From positions 28,288,496 through 28,352,495 of the forward strand of contig OX352774.1 of NCBI GenBank assembly GCA_947095535.1: a DNA stretch of 64,000 bases. Direction: 5' to 3'. Below, piece by piece: positions 36,661 through 49,914 of this stretch. The notes below the pieces were generated by a model. It did no database searches. It was not told the DNA's origin and saw only the letters and a program-made list of their open reading frames with translations. The DNA comes from Poecilobothrus nobilitatus (Eukaryota > Arthropoda > Insecta > Diptera > Dolichopodidae). A program made the position numbers and the translations under genes. Numbering within the stretch: the stretch's first letter is position 1; every line of letters begins with the position of its first letter.

Positions 36661-38337
36661 ATATATTTTAATTGAAGTAATTGAAACAAGACACAAGGAC
36701 CCTCTATAGTTTTACAAAATTATATGAAACTAAAAAAATTTTAAATTTTGAAACAATATGTCATATTATATTCGAATATCTGTAACATTTTTTAATTACT
36801 AAGCATAATATTAAACAATTTATGATTAAATCCTATAGTCATAAAACAAAAAAAAAAAAAATAAATAAAAAAAGAAAGTTAGAAAATGTTTCTGTTATTA
36901 GTTTTGGTGTTACAAAAAAAAAAGAAATAAAAAAGAAATATTTCTACAAAAATAGTAATGCTTGATCTAAAAACAAAACATAAAATAACAAAAAACCTGT
37001 CAACAAACAAACAAACCAACAAACAAATAAACAAGGAAACAAATTCAACAATAATGCAGTAAAATTATTTATATAAATTTTCTTTTTATTATTTTTAAAA
37101 TATAAATGACAGATTTATATTTCAATTTTTCTTATGGTTTTTTTCTTCTTTCTAATATTCTCAACATTTTACACTCAATTTTTACATATAAAGAAAATCC
37201 GAGCAGATTTTTTTTTTTAAATTTTTTTTTTTATGCAATTCTGAAATGGCAGTAACCTTGTTGTTATTATAGTTTTTTTTTTTTTATAGTTTTATAAGTT
37301 TGATATGGCGAAACATAAAACGTGTTGGTACCATATTACCATACCACCGTATTAAGTACTTGACATGTTTTTTACACCTGAATCTGAATTTAAATAGTCA
37401 GAATGAAAGAATGAATGAATGAATGAACAGAAAAAAACAAAAAAAAATGATGATACAAGTAAGAAAAAAAACAAAAGCAGGAAAAAAACAGAAAAATAAA
37501 ACACAAAAAAAAAAATAGAAAAAATGATATCAATAATATTGAACTTCAAACTGATTTATATTATATTGTAATGTAATCGAACTATACCTGTATTCTTTTT
37601 ATAATACTTTGGGTTTTTATTTATTTTTATTTTAAATTGCGCAAGAGAAGACGAAAAAAAAAAAAAAAAAAAATGAACAAAAATCTGGTTATTTGAGAAG
37701 TTTTTATTGCAAAAATCGAGGTAAAACAAAAAAAAAATTCAAAAAATAAATCTAAAAGTAAACCGTCGTTTTAAAGTCATGTTAATGACTTGTAAGTGTT
37801 AAACGTATTATTGCATATTATTGCAGATCGATGCAATAAAAAAAAAAAAAAAAACAGAGAAACAAAGAAAAATGAAAATTATTTTATGATTTAGTTTTTA
37901 AGTAAGAATGGTTGTATAACTAGTAAGACATTTGATTATATTAAGGTTCAAATTTCTGTAATTATTAAATTTTGTTCAATGTTAATGACTAATATTAAAG
38001 AATTGCTTATATATATATTTTTTTTTTGTATAGGATAATTTGGTATACTTATATACAATTTTATATTTCTCATTTTTTAATTTTTTTGAATAAGGTAATT
38101 TTTCACTAACCAAATAAAATAAATAAAAATGTTTCATTTATATGAAAAGTAATCAATTAACTAAATATAACTATACATTTATAAATAACTATAAATATAA
38201 CTAAAAATCATTTTTTATTTATTTGAAAAATAAACAAGGAGGTTTAAATAATAAATTTTTCGCAGAGAAAAGTATTTTTTAATTTAAAAGCAATTATTAA
38301 TAATTAAGTTAACATATAATATAAAGAAGAACATATA
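36661..38337. other. gene-free A/T-rich stretch
   Basis: A and T runs plus a short GAAT microsatellite at 37401-37427. No gene. Confidence 0.5.
37401..37427. repeat. GAAT microsatellite
   Basis: Five near-perfect GAAT units. Confidence 0.9.
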
Positions 38338-38996
38338 GGACCTGATTTCGATAGTTATATCACTTTCATTTTTTATGAAAAACAAAATTTTTGATTTCCA
38401 TAGTCATAAAAAATTTAAAAAATCATAAAAAATGAGAAGAAGATGATTTTGATAGTCATCTTTTATGAATACACTCATTTAAAATGTCAAATTTTCTCAT
38501 TTTGAAATTGTTAAATGAGTGCTTGTAAAAATGGATTTAGGAAAAAATTATGAAGTATTTTATTTATATTTATGTGAATATAGGCATTTTTATAAGTAAC
38601 CTATGACTATGCGATAGCATAGGTTGCAAGAAAGCCCATTATTTTGTGAATTAGAAGTCGTTCCGACATGATTAAAAAAAAGGTACTCAGTACTCACCGA
38701 TTTTGTAGTAAAATTTAAATATCATAAAAAAAAACTTTTAAGCCCTCCCCAAAAAACAGAACCCAAACATTAAGTAACCACGTGTTTTAAATCTTAATTT
38801 TTTACTTATAGCTTTTCTTTGTGTATAGTCAAAACCTCAAAATAAGAAAGTATTGCCGTTTTAAAAAAAAAATATAAATCATTTTAATTTTAAATTCCAT
38901 TTCATTTTACCCGACTATCGAAATCACAAAAAATTATTAAAATGAAATGAAATTTTTCATTTTCATTTTTATGAAATGACTATCGAAATCAGGGCC
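38338..38996. mobile_element. MITE with 21-bp terminal inverted repeats
   Basis: Left end GGACCTGATTTCGATAGTTA-T and right end, read in reverse, GGCCCTGATTTCGATAGTCA-T match at 19 of 21 positions over 659 bp. Flanks ATATA and ATATT could be a target-site duplication. Sub-terminal copies of GATAGTCAT..TTTATGAA occur inside, and a second element end (TATAGGCATTTTTATAAGTA at 38579) with a short palindrome seems nested within it. Confidence 0.8.
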
Positions 38997-41900
38997 ATAT
39001 TGTTTGCACCATTAACCGTATCGAATACTTCGACTTTTGATGAAAAATATCTTTTAATAGAAAAAATTCTCGTTGTATAAAAACTTTAACATAATTAAAT
39101 CTTTTATTTGAAGGGACTATAGGTTCAAATTCGACCAGAAATGAAAAAGAAAATTTCTTATTTGGTTTTCAATCTTACTTCAGATACAATTTTTTATTAG
39201 ATTAGAAATAAATAGCAAATGATATATTCTTAGTTGTTATTTATATGTGAATATTTATAGAAAAATATCAAAATATATATGTATGTATATATAAAAATAT
39301 TATAATTGCCCAATAATGTGTCAATAAGAGACACTAATATGCAACCAAACTTAAAATTCTGCAGAAGATGTAAAAATGCGAAATAATTGATCACTTTATT
39401 TCGTTAGTGTTCAACCATTTGTATGAATTAAATTTCTTTAAATTTAGTAAAACCCATTTTTAACAACTTTAACGAACCTGTTAAAATATAAAACTAGCAA
39501 ATTAATTTCATATTTTTAAGATTTTCAGGTTATAGATATGCAAGACCAAAATACAGAAACATTTGTAATTGGAATTTGTGGTATCAAAATGGTGCAACCT
39601 AAAGCGTTAATTATCACGCTAACATACCTACCTAGCGTATATAAAAATGTATCCCAATTTCCATTATTTAAGCTTAGTTTTAATTCATATTTATCTCAAA
39701 TTTCAAAATTATATAAAATTAGATTTCATGGATTATATATAGAAAAAAAAACATCGTGTTGATTGTAGTGATAGGAAAATAGTCTACTGCAGTAATAATT
39801 GATCCATAGAATAATTAAATGAACAATTCTTAAAAGCCGATTCAATGAATGGAATCACAAAGTTTGTATTAATTTTTTCAGTTTTTTCAAGATGTCCACT
39901 CTATATTCTCCTTTTTCTAGTATATCATTATTCATGCATCAACATTCACCTATAACATAAATAGACAATTAAAGTATAACCATTGGACAATAGAGTATAA
40001 AAAAAACTTTAAAATTTTAAAAAATAGAAAAATAGAAACCAAAGTATAAAACAAAGTTTTCTAAACTACAACAGTAATACGAGTGTTTCAATATTATTTT
40101 ATTTATGGTTTATTTCTAGCTTTTTATCATATTTTTTATTTTAATGTTCTAAATAAAAAAATTAGTAGGAAATTTAAAAAAATTTATGTAGTTACTTAAT
40201 AATACTTTTATATGTATATTAAATGTTGATTTCATTTAAAAAAAAAATTTTTTTTAGTCTTTTTATGTTTGTAACTAGTTTTTTTTTTCTTATTTATATC
40301 ATTCTGAATTTTACCTATTATTGAAATTGATTTAAACATTCCAAAGAAAAAAAAAAAAAAAAAATAGATATTTAATTAATCATCACGTAATAAATAGAAA
40401 AAAAATTCTTCCAAATATGTTTTAGTAAAAAAAAAAAAAATTACAGTATTTGAAAAAAGTTTTAAATTCATCAAAAATTTAAGCTAAAAATTTAATGATT
40501 TATGGTGTAAAATTCAAAAAACAAGTTCAAAATTCAAACAATAAAAATTGGTTAATTAAGACAATTAATCAATTAAATCAACATTTAATTTTCACAACAA
40601 ATAAATTGTATAAACGAAATGTCAAATATTCATAAAGATACTTTTAGTCAACTCTTCTAAAATGAAATCTTCTGAAATATATTTCGTCTATTTAAAAATT
40701 AATTTTGAAACTTTTTTTTCTTTAACTGAACTGTCGAGTTAATTTTAAATTTGAATAAGTAAAAAAAGGGAGTATGAATTTATTTTGAAAAAACAAAATA
40801 CCGAAAAAAAAAATCTAGAAAAAAAATTCCTGAAAACCGAAAATCTTGAGTTTAAATTTTGAGAAAAAAATTCCGAATGTTATAAAATCGTAAAAAAAAA
40901 AAAAATTCTAATTTTATAAACAACAAAAATTTATTTGAAGTTGTCTTGTCCTACGGAGGAGTTCAGTATAAAATTTTACTATTATAGCATACTGTATACT
41001 ATTATTTAGTATATAACTGTACAGAACGTGACAGTAGGTATATAGAACTAAACTTTACATATAGACAATTTTCGGGATTTTTTATTTTGGATTTTATATA
41101 AATTAAATATCTTTCAAAATCGTAGAAAAAATTACAAAGGTATTATACTTAAATAACAAAAGTAACAGAACACAATAACTATACACTCATATACATATAT
41201 ATATAATATTTATTTACAAAGGCATATAAAGCAATATCATCCTTTCTATTAACTATTAACTGATCTTTTTTCTTTTTCTCTCATTATTGGAAGATTTTAA
41301 TCAGATCTTAATTCAGAACTATAGAATGTTAATTAAGAATATTCAGATTCTGTTCTTTTTTTAAAGAATTGACGCGAGATCTCTTTTCTAGGATTTCTCA
41401 TTTCATATATCCTGCCAATTTTTTTTTTTTTTTTTTTTACTTTTATAATTAACAAACGTACTGTACAGAAACATAGAAACATAGTCGGAGTTGGTTTACA
41501 TAAGCAAAATTTTTTCTATACAATTAATTTTTGGATTTATGATTCTATTCGCAAGATTTTTTTTAAGATTTTTTCGTTTTTGCGTTTAAGATTTTTATTT
41601 TCATTAAATAGTCATACACCCGAAAAACAATTTTAATGTTTATTACTGTAAAAAAAAAAATGAAATAAACAATTTTATTAAAATTAATCAACAAAAAACA
41701 ATGTAAATTTTTTTTAAACACTATATATTTTAGCTTATTCATGCATTTAAGATTTCATATTAATTAATTTTTTCATTAAAAGTCATTTAAATGACACACT
41801 GTTTCGTAAATCTATGTAGTCATGGTTATACTTTAAAAATTTGTTTTCCTTTAAAAATCTATTAGTATTATTTAAGATAGAGTTTTAAAATGTACCTAAG

Positions 41901-43299
41901 TCGAATATGAAGTAAATATTTTCTAAGAAAAAAAAAAAACTGAATTTAATTCATTTTTGTTTCATTTTAATTTTTTAACCCTTCCATTATACACATATTG
42001 ATGATATTAACAAAAAAAAAAAACATTTGATATTATTTAATAGTATCGTAAATTAATTAATAATTTATTTGTTTTTAAGGCAATTATCTTTTTTATTAAT
42101 AATATTTTAAAAATTCATATCTATATTATTGTTTTACTTTGTTTTAATGCACTCATATTATATACTTAATTGGAAATACTTGTGCTTCCACATTTTAGGT
42201 TTTCTTTCTATACTTAAAAATTACAATATTTAAATTTTATTTTAAAAATAAGTTTTAAAATTATTTCTTTTCATAAAAAATCATATTAGTTTTACTATAG
42301 AAAATTTTTATGAAAATAAATAATGAAAATATTTAGATTTGACCAATAAAATTTGGATTTTATTCGAATGCATTGATCAAAATAATATTTTTACGGAAAC
42401 TTCTGTTAGTTTATTTTAAACTGGCAAATTTTCTATATATCAGATATTTCATGAAAAATGAACCAAAAATCAAAAATTGAAAAATGATTTCTATAATATC
42501 TTATACTGTTTTCTATGGTTCTAATTTTAGATAACGTTTGTAATAGTTTTTCATTTGCTTTTCTTTTAAAATTATATTTTTAAAATTAATTTAAATCCAT
42601 TCGTGAAAATTTTTATTGAAATACCCGATTGTTCTGATGATTAATCCATTGTAATTTTTATAAGTTATGTAATAAAAAACCAATATTTAGATTTTAGTCC
42701 TTGTTTTATCAATAGACATACATATATCCAATGTAAATGTAAAATTTGCTTTTTTTTTTGCTACTATATAGGAATTCGTATATAATCGGAAAATCGTATA
42801 ACATTGAAAATTATAAAATTCATAAAAATGTACGATCCTGATAATTATTTGCATTTTGTGAAAATATAAGTAAAATTTCTCGTTTAAGCTTTTGTTGTTG
42901 AAACATCCGAAATATTTGTGAAATATTGCTTTATAAAGGTGTTTTAAATATTATGCAAATATTTGTATAATAGATTTAAAAAAAAAATTTCTAATTTTTT
43001 TTAAATGCCTCCATAATGCAATGACTAACATGAAATTCCCCCATTTAATATGCATAACTGATCTAAAATAATAATTATATGAAAAGTCATTTTGAGACAC
43101 AAGTCAGTTATGATACATATAAAGTTTAAAAATTTTTTTTTATTTTAAAAATAATGCAAAATTATACAAAAAAAAAAAAAAAATTTTTTTTAATTCATAT
43201 TTTTTTAAAAGGAAAATGTAAAAAAATTGTTAATTTTTATGATATGTATTATTTTTTTTTGTTATTATATTTCTTTATTTTTTTTCTTTTTCTTTTCAG
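38997..43299. other. gene-free A/T-rich stretch
   Basis: Few repeats; mostly A/T tracts. The frame at 39538-39762 is open by chance and unrecognised. 40940-41040 is slightly more complex. Resembles intron interior. Confidence 0.5.
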
Positions 43300-43415
43300 G
43301 TTTTAATTTAATAAACGAACGAATTCTTCTGATTTTGGAACTTTTTATACATGAATTATTTTTCTTGAAGTTTATATTTTATACTAAAACAATATTTTTT
43401 TGTTAATTTTTTAAG
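43300..43415 (+). other. candidate non-coding internal exon, 116 nt
   Basis: An acceptor with a long pyrimidine tract (TTTTTTTTCTTTTTCTTTTC-AG) ends at 43299 and a perfect AAG|GTAAGT donor begins at 43416. The enclosed 116 nt has stops in all frames and only a short ATG frame, so it would be untranslated, such as a 5' UTR exon. It lies downstream of the ratchet candidate on the same strand. Supported only by splice-site strength; an expressed transcript is not shown. Confidence 0.4.
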
Positions 43416-43512
43416 GTAAGTTAATTATTTATTTATTTATTTTTCTTTTTTAATTAATTATTTAGTTAATCCAAATTTAGTTACGTAATATAACAAAATT
43501 AATTTATATGTC

Positions 43513-43515
<3 letters not shown>

Positions 43516-43565
<50 letters not shown>

Positions 43566-43641
43566 GTATATATTACAAGATATAAACACTTAATTTTTAC
43601 TTTTTTTATACTCTACTTCTTTAATATGTATATACAAATGC

Positions 43642-43668
<27 letters not shown>
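43516..43668. repeat. AT dinucleotide microsatellites
   Basis: About 20 AT units at 43516-43555 and about 13 units at 43642-43668, on either side of an A/T-rich spacer. Confidence 0.9.
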
Positions 43669-43672
<4 letters not shown>

Positions 43673-44109
43673 TATATTTGTAATAATATTTATAATATAT
43701 AATATGTTAAATATTATAAATATACAGATAGATTCTTTCTAAAAAATAACAGAATAAATCATAGTAAATTTATTTATATACAAATAATTAATTTTATATA
43801 AAAAAAAAAAAAAAAAAAAGATAAAAAACTATGCAGAAATTGTAACATTGTGTCATTTATTATAAAAGCTTTATTTATTTCTATATACTTAAAAATATAA
43901 AAGTTAAAAATACAATATTATATATTATACATATTATACATATGTATATATATGTGTAATTGAGGCGATCATCACCATTTATATTCCATATTGGTAGCAA
44001 ACATTCATATATTTATGTACATACATCTATATATATATTAATAAAAAAGCCTTATTGTCTTTTTTTTTTTTTTTTTTTTTTCGCATCCATATATTATGAG
44101 AAAATCAAA

Positions 44110-44165
44110 AAAACGGCGCCTAAATGTCGCGACAATTGAGATTTTGTGGCGCGGCTTTTATTTTA
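44110..44165. promoter_or_regulatory. GC-bearing island, possible regulatory element
   Basis: ACGGCGCCTAAATGTCGCGACAATT followed by TTTTGTGGCGCGGCTTTT: two palindromes (GGCGCC and TGTCGCGACA) and a GGCGCGGC within 56 bp, in DNA with almost no other CpG. Function unknown; the density of palindromic GC sites suggests protein binding. Confidence 0.25.
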
Positions 44166-45052
44166 TATAATATATATTTATATTAGTATTTTATCTATCG
44201 GAATGTGTATATGTAAAATTTTGATTTGTTTTTTTTTTTTTTCCAAGGATCTTTGTAATATTCATCTCTTTCTATAATTATTTTTATCTCAATGAATTGG
44301 TTTTATTCTAATAACAAAAAAAAAAAAAAAAAAAAAATACAAAAACAACATCCCCCTTTTTTTTATTTTTGTGATAATAATTCTTCTAATAGAATCGTTG
44401 TTTTTTTTTTTTTTTTTATTCCTGAAGTTTATTAGTTGTTTGTGTGAAGTATTTTTCAGAAAGTCCTTTTTTTTTTTGTTTTAAAAATACAGTTGAATCT
44501 AAAATTATTGTCTAATTAAAGGAATAATTTAATTTATATTATAGAAAATTAATCAATATTGATATATTGAGGTGTTATTTGATAATTGAAAATAAAGAAG
44601 AAAAACAGTTTTTCCTGCTTTTTTACATTTCTGTTTATTGTAAATTTAAAAGATTTTCTGAATTTTATAAGGAAATTAAGCTTACAAAAAATTTTTTTTG
44701 TAATAATTTTATAACTATACTTAAGTTTATGAAATATCTTTATAATATAAAATTTAGAATCAAAAAAAAAATATTAAATTATAATTTTTAAGTTTATTTA
44801 TAATTTTATTCTACTGTATTACAAAAAAAAAAAAGAAAAAAAAAGTGAACTTATTCGCTAATCTGTGTTTTTTTTCACTTGGTTTTAATTGTGTTACAAA
44901 GTGTGATGATATGGTCTAATAAAAGGTTAAACTAAGATTATTTATAATAAATGTAAGTTTATTTAAATGAAAAGAAAATAATATCCATATTTGATGCCTA
45001 AATGTATGCAATGAACTTTAACAATTTTTTCTTTTTAATATTTTCAAAAGAG

Positions 45053-45126
45053 AGGTCTCGGTAGCTTAGTGATTAATCACATCGTTTATTAAATGAGACA
45101 TTGCGGGTTCAAATCCTGCACAGGTA
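45053..45126 (+). mobile_element. tRNA-derived SINE head
   Basis: TCTCGGTAGCTTAGTGATTA (A-box region) and GGTTCAAATCC (B box, 45106-45116) at tRNA spacing, ending TGCACAGGTAG. The ends do not form an acceptor stem, so not a functional tRNA. Related to the heads at 35.6 and 55.9 kb. Confidence 0.55.
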
Positions 45127-47387
45127 GTAAATATTTTTAATTAAAAGAAAAATTACTGAAAAAGTCGTGTTTTTTAACAAGTTGTTACTATCCCCCTTGT
45201 TTTTGCTATATTCGACCTATAATAGCCTTAATATCTAATTTAATAATATTGCATTATCATTTATATGCATTTAAAGATTTGTTTTTTTTTTAGTTATTAT
45301 GATATTTATTAGAAATTTAAATGATTAAGATGGCCCGAAATACGATTAAAATAAATCGTTTAATTAAAAAAACAAATTAAAATATTTTTGTCTTTTCTTA
45401 AATAATATCAGAAGTGACTTTAAAAATTTACTAAAATTTAACGAAATACTCTAAATATAATAATTGACTCTACTGAATATAAAATATTTACTGAATATAA
45501 AATAATATTAATTGAAACACATTTATTGAAAAAAAAAAATATTTAGATTTCAGTATATTGCATTTAAAGAATTTTATATTAATTTTTGCTTTTTTTTTAG
45601 ATTTGTTCGTTTTTATTTTATTTTCATTAATTTTAAAATTTTTACTACTTGTTAACAAGAAAATATTTTTTATTCACGTATTATAAGTATTTAAAAAATT
45701 CTTAGTTTATAGCATTCATATCATTTCATTAATTTTTTTTCTAATATAAAAAAAAAAAAACAAACCACATTAAAATAAAACCAAATTAAAATTCCATTTT
45801 TAATATTTCAATAAATGCATATTACAAGAAATTTTATTCTATTTCTAATATTTTGATAAATTTTTACTATTTAATTTTTTTTTTTATTATTTTATATAAA
45901 AATATATTTCATATTTTTCCTATTTTTATATTATTTTCTAAAAATACATACATTGTTTAATTGTTTATTATATATACATATATATGCAATATGTATTATG
46001 ATTTTTCTTACTATATACAATTATACAAATATTTATTATGTATATATGTATATCGTTTGTTTTTTGCGTGTACCCATCTTAGTGGTTGATTGTGGGTTTT
46101 CCTTTTTTTGTTTCTTGTTTTTATTTTTATTTCTTTTTAAAAATTTTCGTAGCACATTATTTTCTTTTCATCTTTTGTTGTGTTACATGTCATATAAAAT
46201 AAATTTTCAATTTTCAGCCCGCTTTGGCGTCATCGTCCTTTTCTTCATATAATGTTACCATCATTACATACATATTTATTGTTTTCATTATAAGAACGAA
46301 TGAATGTTCTTTTATTTAGATATGTACTTTAATAGGGGATGAGACAGAAGAAAATGAAATTAAAAAATAAAAAAGAAAAAATAATAAAAAAGTAACTGTA
46401 ATAAAAATTGTTTAGCAGCATCCTTTTGTATAGTTTAGAAAAAAAAAATTTTTTTTTTGTTTTCTTTTTTGAATTATTTATATCCTTTTATAAACATCCT
46501 TACTTTGCAGATGTGGAACTTATTTTCTTGTTACTGTTTTTTTTTTTATGGTTTTTTTTTTTTAAATAATGCATTTTTATATAAATAATCCTACTCATTT
46601 CTTAATGTGATGTAAATCTGTAAAGGGGTAACCATTATATACTTATTTTAAATAGTACTAGTATATAATATGCATATAAGTCGTGTATATTGGTTTGCTT
46701 GTATATGTGTTTTGAAATATTTTATTTGTGGAACATAATATGTATATTCTGCATTTAGTTAGCGTCATCATTATTTACAAATGAAAAACAACTATTTACT
46801 GATTTATAACATTCAAATATGAATAAAGGGGAATATTATATTATATAGTTTAACAAAAAAATAGATATTACCTACATTTTTGTATAGTTTATGTTAAAAT
46901 ATATGTTAAATATTAGCATGTTTTATTTTAAATTATGTTTTGTATTGAATTTAAAATTTAATTATGTTATTTTGAAAAGTGTTAAATGTTTTATTTAATT
47001 TATAATATATAATTTAATAAAAAAAAGTTTTTTTCTAATACTATAAATAAAATAATTGTTCTGGTTCTTTAAATCCTTGTTAAATCTGGGTTTATTATTT
47101 CCTTTTTTAATAAAAAAAAAAGGATAAATTAATAAAAAAATAATTATCTAAGATTAAAAGGACTTATGCATATATATTTAATATTTGTAATATTAAAAAT
47201 AAATCAAAAACGGAGTATCAGCATCGTATCAAAAAGATAATTAAGAAACTATTTACATATTATATATATTTATATATATAACATACATATGCTTAACTAT
47301 AATTTAATTTTCCTTTTAAATGTAAAATTTGTCAAATTTAAAATAAAAAAAATAAAACTTCTACAGTGTTAATATTTTTACTTTTAA

Positions 47388-47495
47388 CAGTAAATTTTAT
47401 ATAACATAAAATAACATTTATCAAAATAGACGTTCCACAGTAAATTTGACATAACATTATTAAATAACAGTTATCAAAAGAAATGTTCCACAATT
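47388..47495. repeat. two-copy tandem repeat, period about 51 bp
   Basis: ACAGTAAATTTTATATAACA, AATAACATTTATCAAAATAG and GTTCCACAG recur about 51 bp later as ACAGTAAATTTGACATAACA, AATAACAGTTATCAAAAGAA and GTTCCACA. Confidence 0.75.
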
Positions 47496-47695
47496 TCTTT
47501 GTATACACTAATGCACTAAGTAGATAAAGAAACTTTTAATTCCACTCCAAAAAATAACCGTTATTTCCGTTATATATAATATTATATGAAACATAATTAA
47601 TATGTATACATGTACCAAATATAATAACTAAGTTTTTTTTTTTTTTTTTTTTTCCTTTGGGTGATTCTATATAAGAAATTTTAAATATAATATTT

Positions 47696-47719
47696 TGTGT
47701 GTGTGTGTGTATGTGTGTG
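47696..47719. repeat. GT microsatellite
   Basis: About 12 GT units interrupted once by A. Confidence 0.9.
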
Positions 47720-49892
47720 CTTACTTTTGTAATTTTTTTTTTGTTATTGTTGTTTAATTTTTGTATTCAAAAACACAGTAATAAATACAAACATAAAGAA
47801 AACTTATGTAATTTTTGTTATATTTTTTTTTATTTTTTTTTATATACCTACACATAAATACTTATATACAATTTATGTACTTAAATATTTGATTTCACAT
47901 GTGACTTTTATAAATTCACATGATCTCAAAATTAAGAATTTTTTTTTATTTTTTGTTATTCTACTTATAATTATTATTTTATTTTTATTAAAATCGAGCA
48001 TCCTCGTGACATCGAAAATAACATCTCATTCTAGGCCTAACCACAGATCAGAAAGGACATTTTAGTTCTTCTAATAAAATAAAATAAAAAATATATAAAA
48101 TTATATATATATATATATTTTTTTTTTATTTTGCCTAGACTTCAAAAAAGTTAAAAATTTTATTTTAGTTTTTTTTTTTTTTGAGTTTTTTGGTTGGTTT
48201 ATATTTGATTTATTCTTTTCACGTTCTTCGTTCAAGTTTCTTCTACAATATATTTTTGTCTTCTTCAAAACAACACAAAAAAAAAAAAAAATAATTAAGT
48301 TTATAATATTAAATTAAAATATATTTAGTGTTTATTTAATAAAAATATTTATTTAAAAAAAAAATAAAAAAAAAAATAAAAAACTAATTTTTGTTTTTAT
48401 AATAATTTATTTCTTTGATTGTTGACAATTTTCTAAAAAATCCGTTGTATTTAAGTTAAAAAAAAATAAAAAAAACTTTTTTTTTTGAAATATGAGTGCC
48501 TTTTAACAAAAAAAACAAAAACCAAAACAAAAAAAAATTTAAAATTAAAAAAAAATATATATAATAAAACGTTAAAAACAACCAACAATTACTTAATTAT
48601 ATAATGTTTATAAAAGAAAAAAATCTAATTTACTAAAAATAATATAATGTTAAATTCAAGAAAAAAAAAATGTTTTTCTTTTTTTTTTTTTGTAAAATTT
48701 AATTAATAAAGAAAAGAAATTGACAGTATTATAATGTTAAATTGACTATAAATAACATATTAATAATTTTTTTTCGTTCAACTTTGTAAAATAATTATTA
48801 AAGTGCCTTAAAAATTGTTTTTGATTTTTGTTAAAAAAAAAAAAACAAAAAATTTAACAAAAAAAAAAAAAAACACTAACTATACAATTTTATGAAGTTT
48901 TCTCAACTTAACATTTTATATATTATAATATTCAAAACTTTTTTATTAATATTATTAATACGAAATTATTAATTTTTATTCAAATTTTTTTTTTTTTCGC
49001 ACAAAATACAAAAAAAACACAATTTATAAAGAATTTTTCTAATTAATTAATTAAAGAAAACTTTAAACTAAACTCATACCTTTTTTCTTTTTCTAACAAT
49101 TTTTGAAACAAATTAAAAAAAAAAAAAACAAAAAAAAAATTAATAAAATTTAAAAAAAAAAAAAAAAAAGACCGCACAGTGCCTCAAAACTGTTATATTT
49201 AATTGTTATACGTTTTTGTAACTGCTGGTAAAACACAACCGTGCCTCTAATTAAAAAAAAAAAAATTAAGAGTAGACATAAATATTTTAAAAATTTCAAT
49301 TTTTTTTTTTAACAAAGTTTAAAAAACAAATAACTATAATAAAGAAAACCGTGTTTTTTTTAAACGTTAAAAGAAAAAACAGTAAACGAATTTTTAAAAA
49401 ACCTACTCTTAATAATTATATTATTAATTAAGTAAAAAAAAAAAAAAAATTCTCTTAAAAATAAAAATACGTAAGAGAAGAATTTTACTTAATTTTTTTT
49501 TTTTTTTCGTTTGTCGATTTTTTTTTTCTAAATAAACTTTTTAATAAATTTGAATTTGAAAACAAATTTAACGAATATTACTATACTTATACTAAAAAAA
49601 AAACTTTTTTGCTCAAAAAGTGCCTTTTTTTTTTTTGTTAGTTGGTTATTTGGGGTTAATTATTTTTTCAACAGTATATTTATATTTCATAAAAAAAAAA
49701 TAAAAAAAAAAAAAAACAATTTAAAAATTAAAAAAAAAAAAAAACGAGTCGAAATTTTAAGCATTTTTAATATTTGTTTTAAAAATTTCATATTTTAAAA
49801 ATAAACAATTTATTTCATTATTTTTAATTAAAAAACTAAGAAAATTTACGTTAGTGTACCAATATATACATTTTGTATATATTTTTATTTAG

Positions 49893-49914
49893 AAGATGGG
49901 AAAATTTTTCACAA
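49893..49914 (+). other. possible 22-nt microexon with start codon
   Basis: ATTTTTATTTAG is followed by AAG-ATGGGAAAATTTTTCACAA and then GTGAGT. The reading MGKFFT has an N-terminal Met-Gly, which would suit myristoylation. Both splice sites are plausible but such combinations arise by chance in T-rich DNA; I know no protein that fits. Very tentative. Confidence 0.1.

Larger units (their letters stand above)
43416..45052. other. A/T microsatellite-rich stretch with one GC-bearing island
   Basis: Long AT dinucleotide tracts, T and A runs, and the island at 44110-44165 listed separately. No gene. Confidence 0.5.

Noticed and set aside
36423..36689. 88-codon minus-strand protein similar to the frame at 25348-25560
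   Set aside because: The shared NPHSLGVYS peptide is a translation of the SINE, not a conserved protein.
45953..46252. 99-codon hydrophobic protein, possibly membrane-bound
   Set aside because: Phe/Leu/Ile/Tyr content reflects T- and AT-rich DNA; no start context, domain or splice support.
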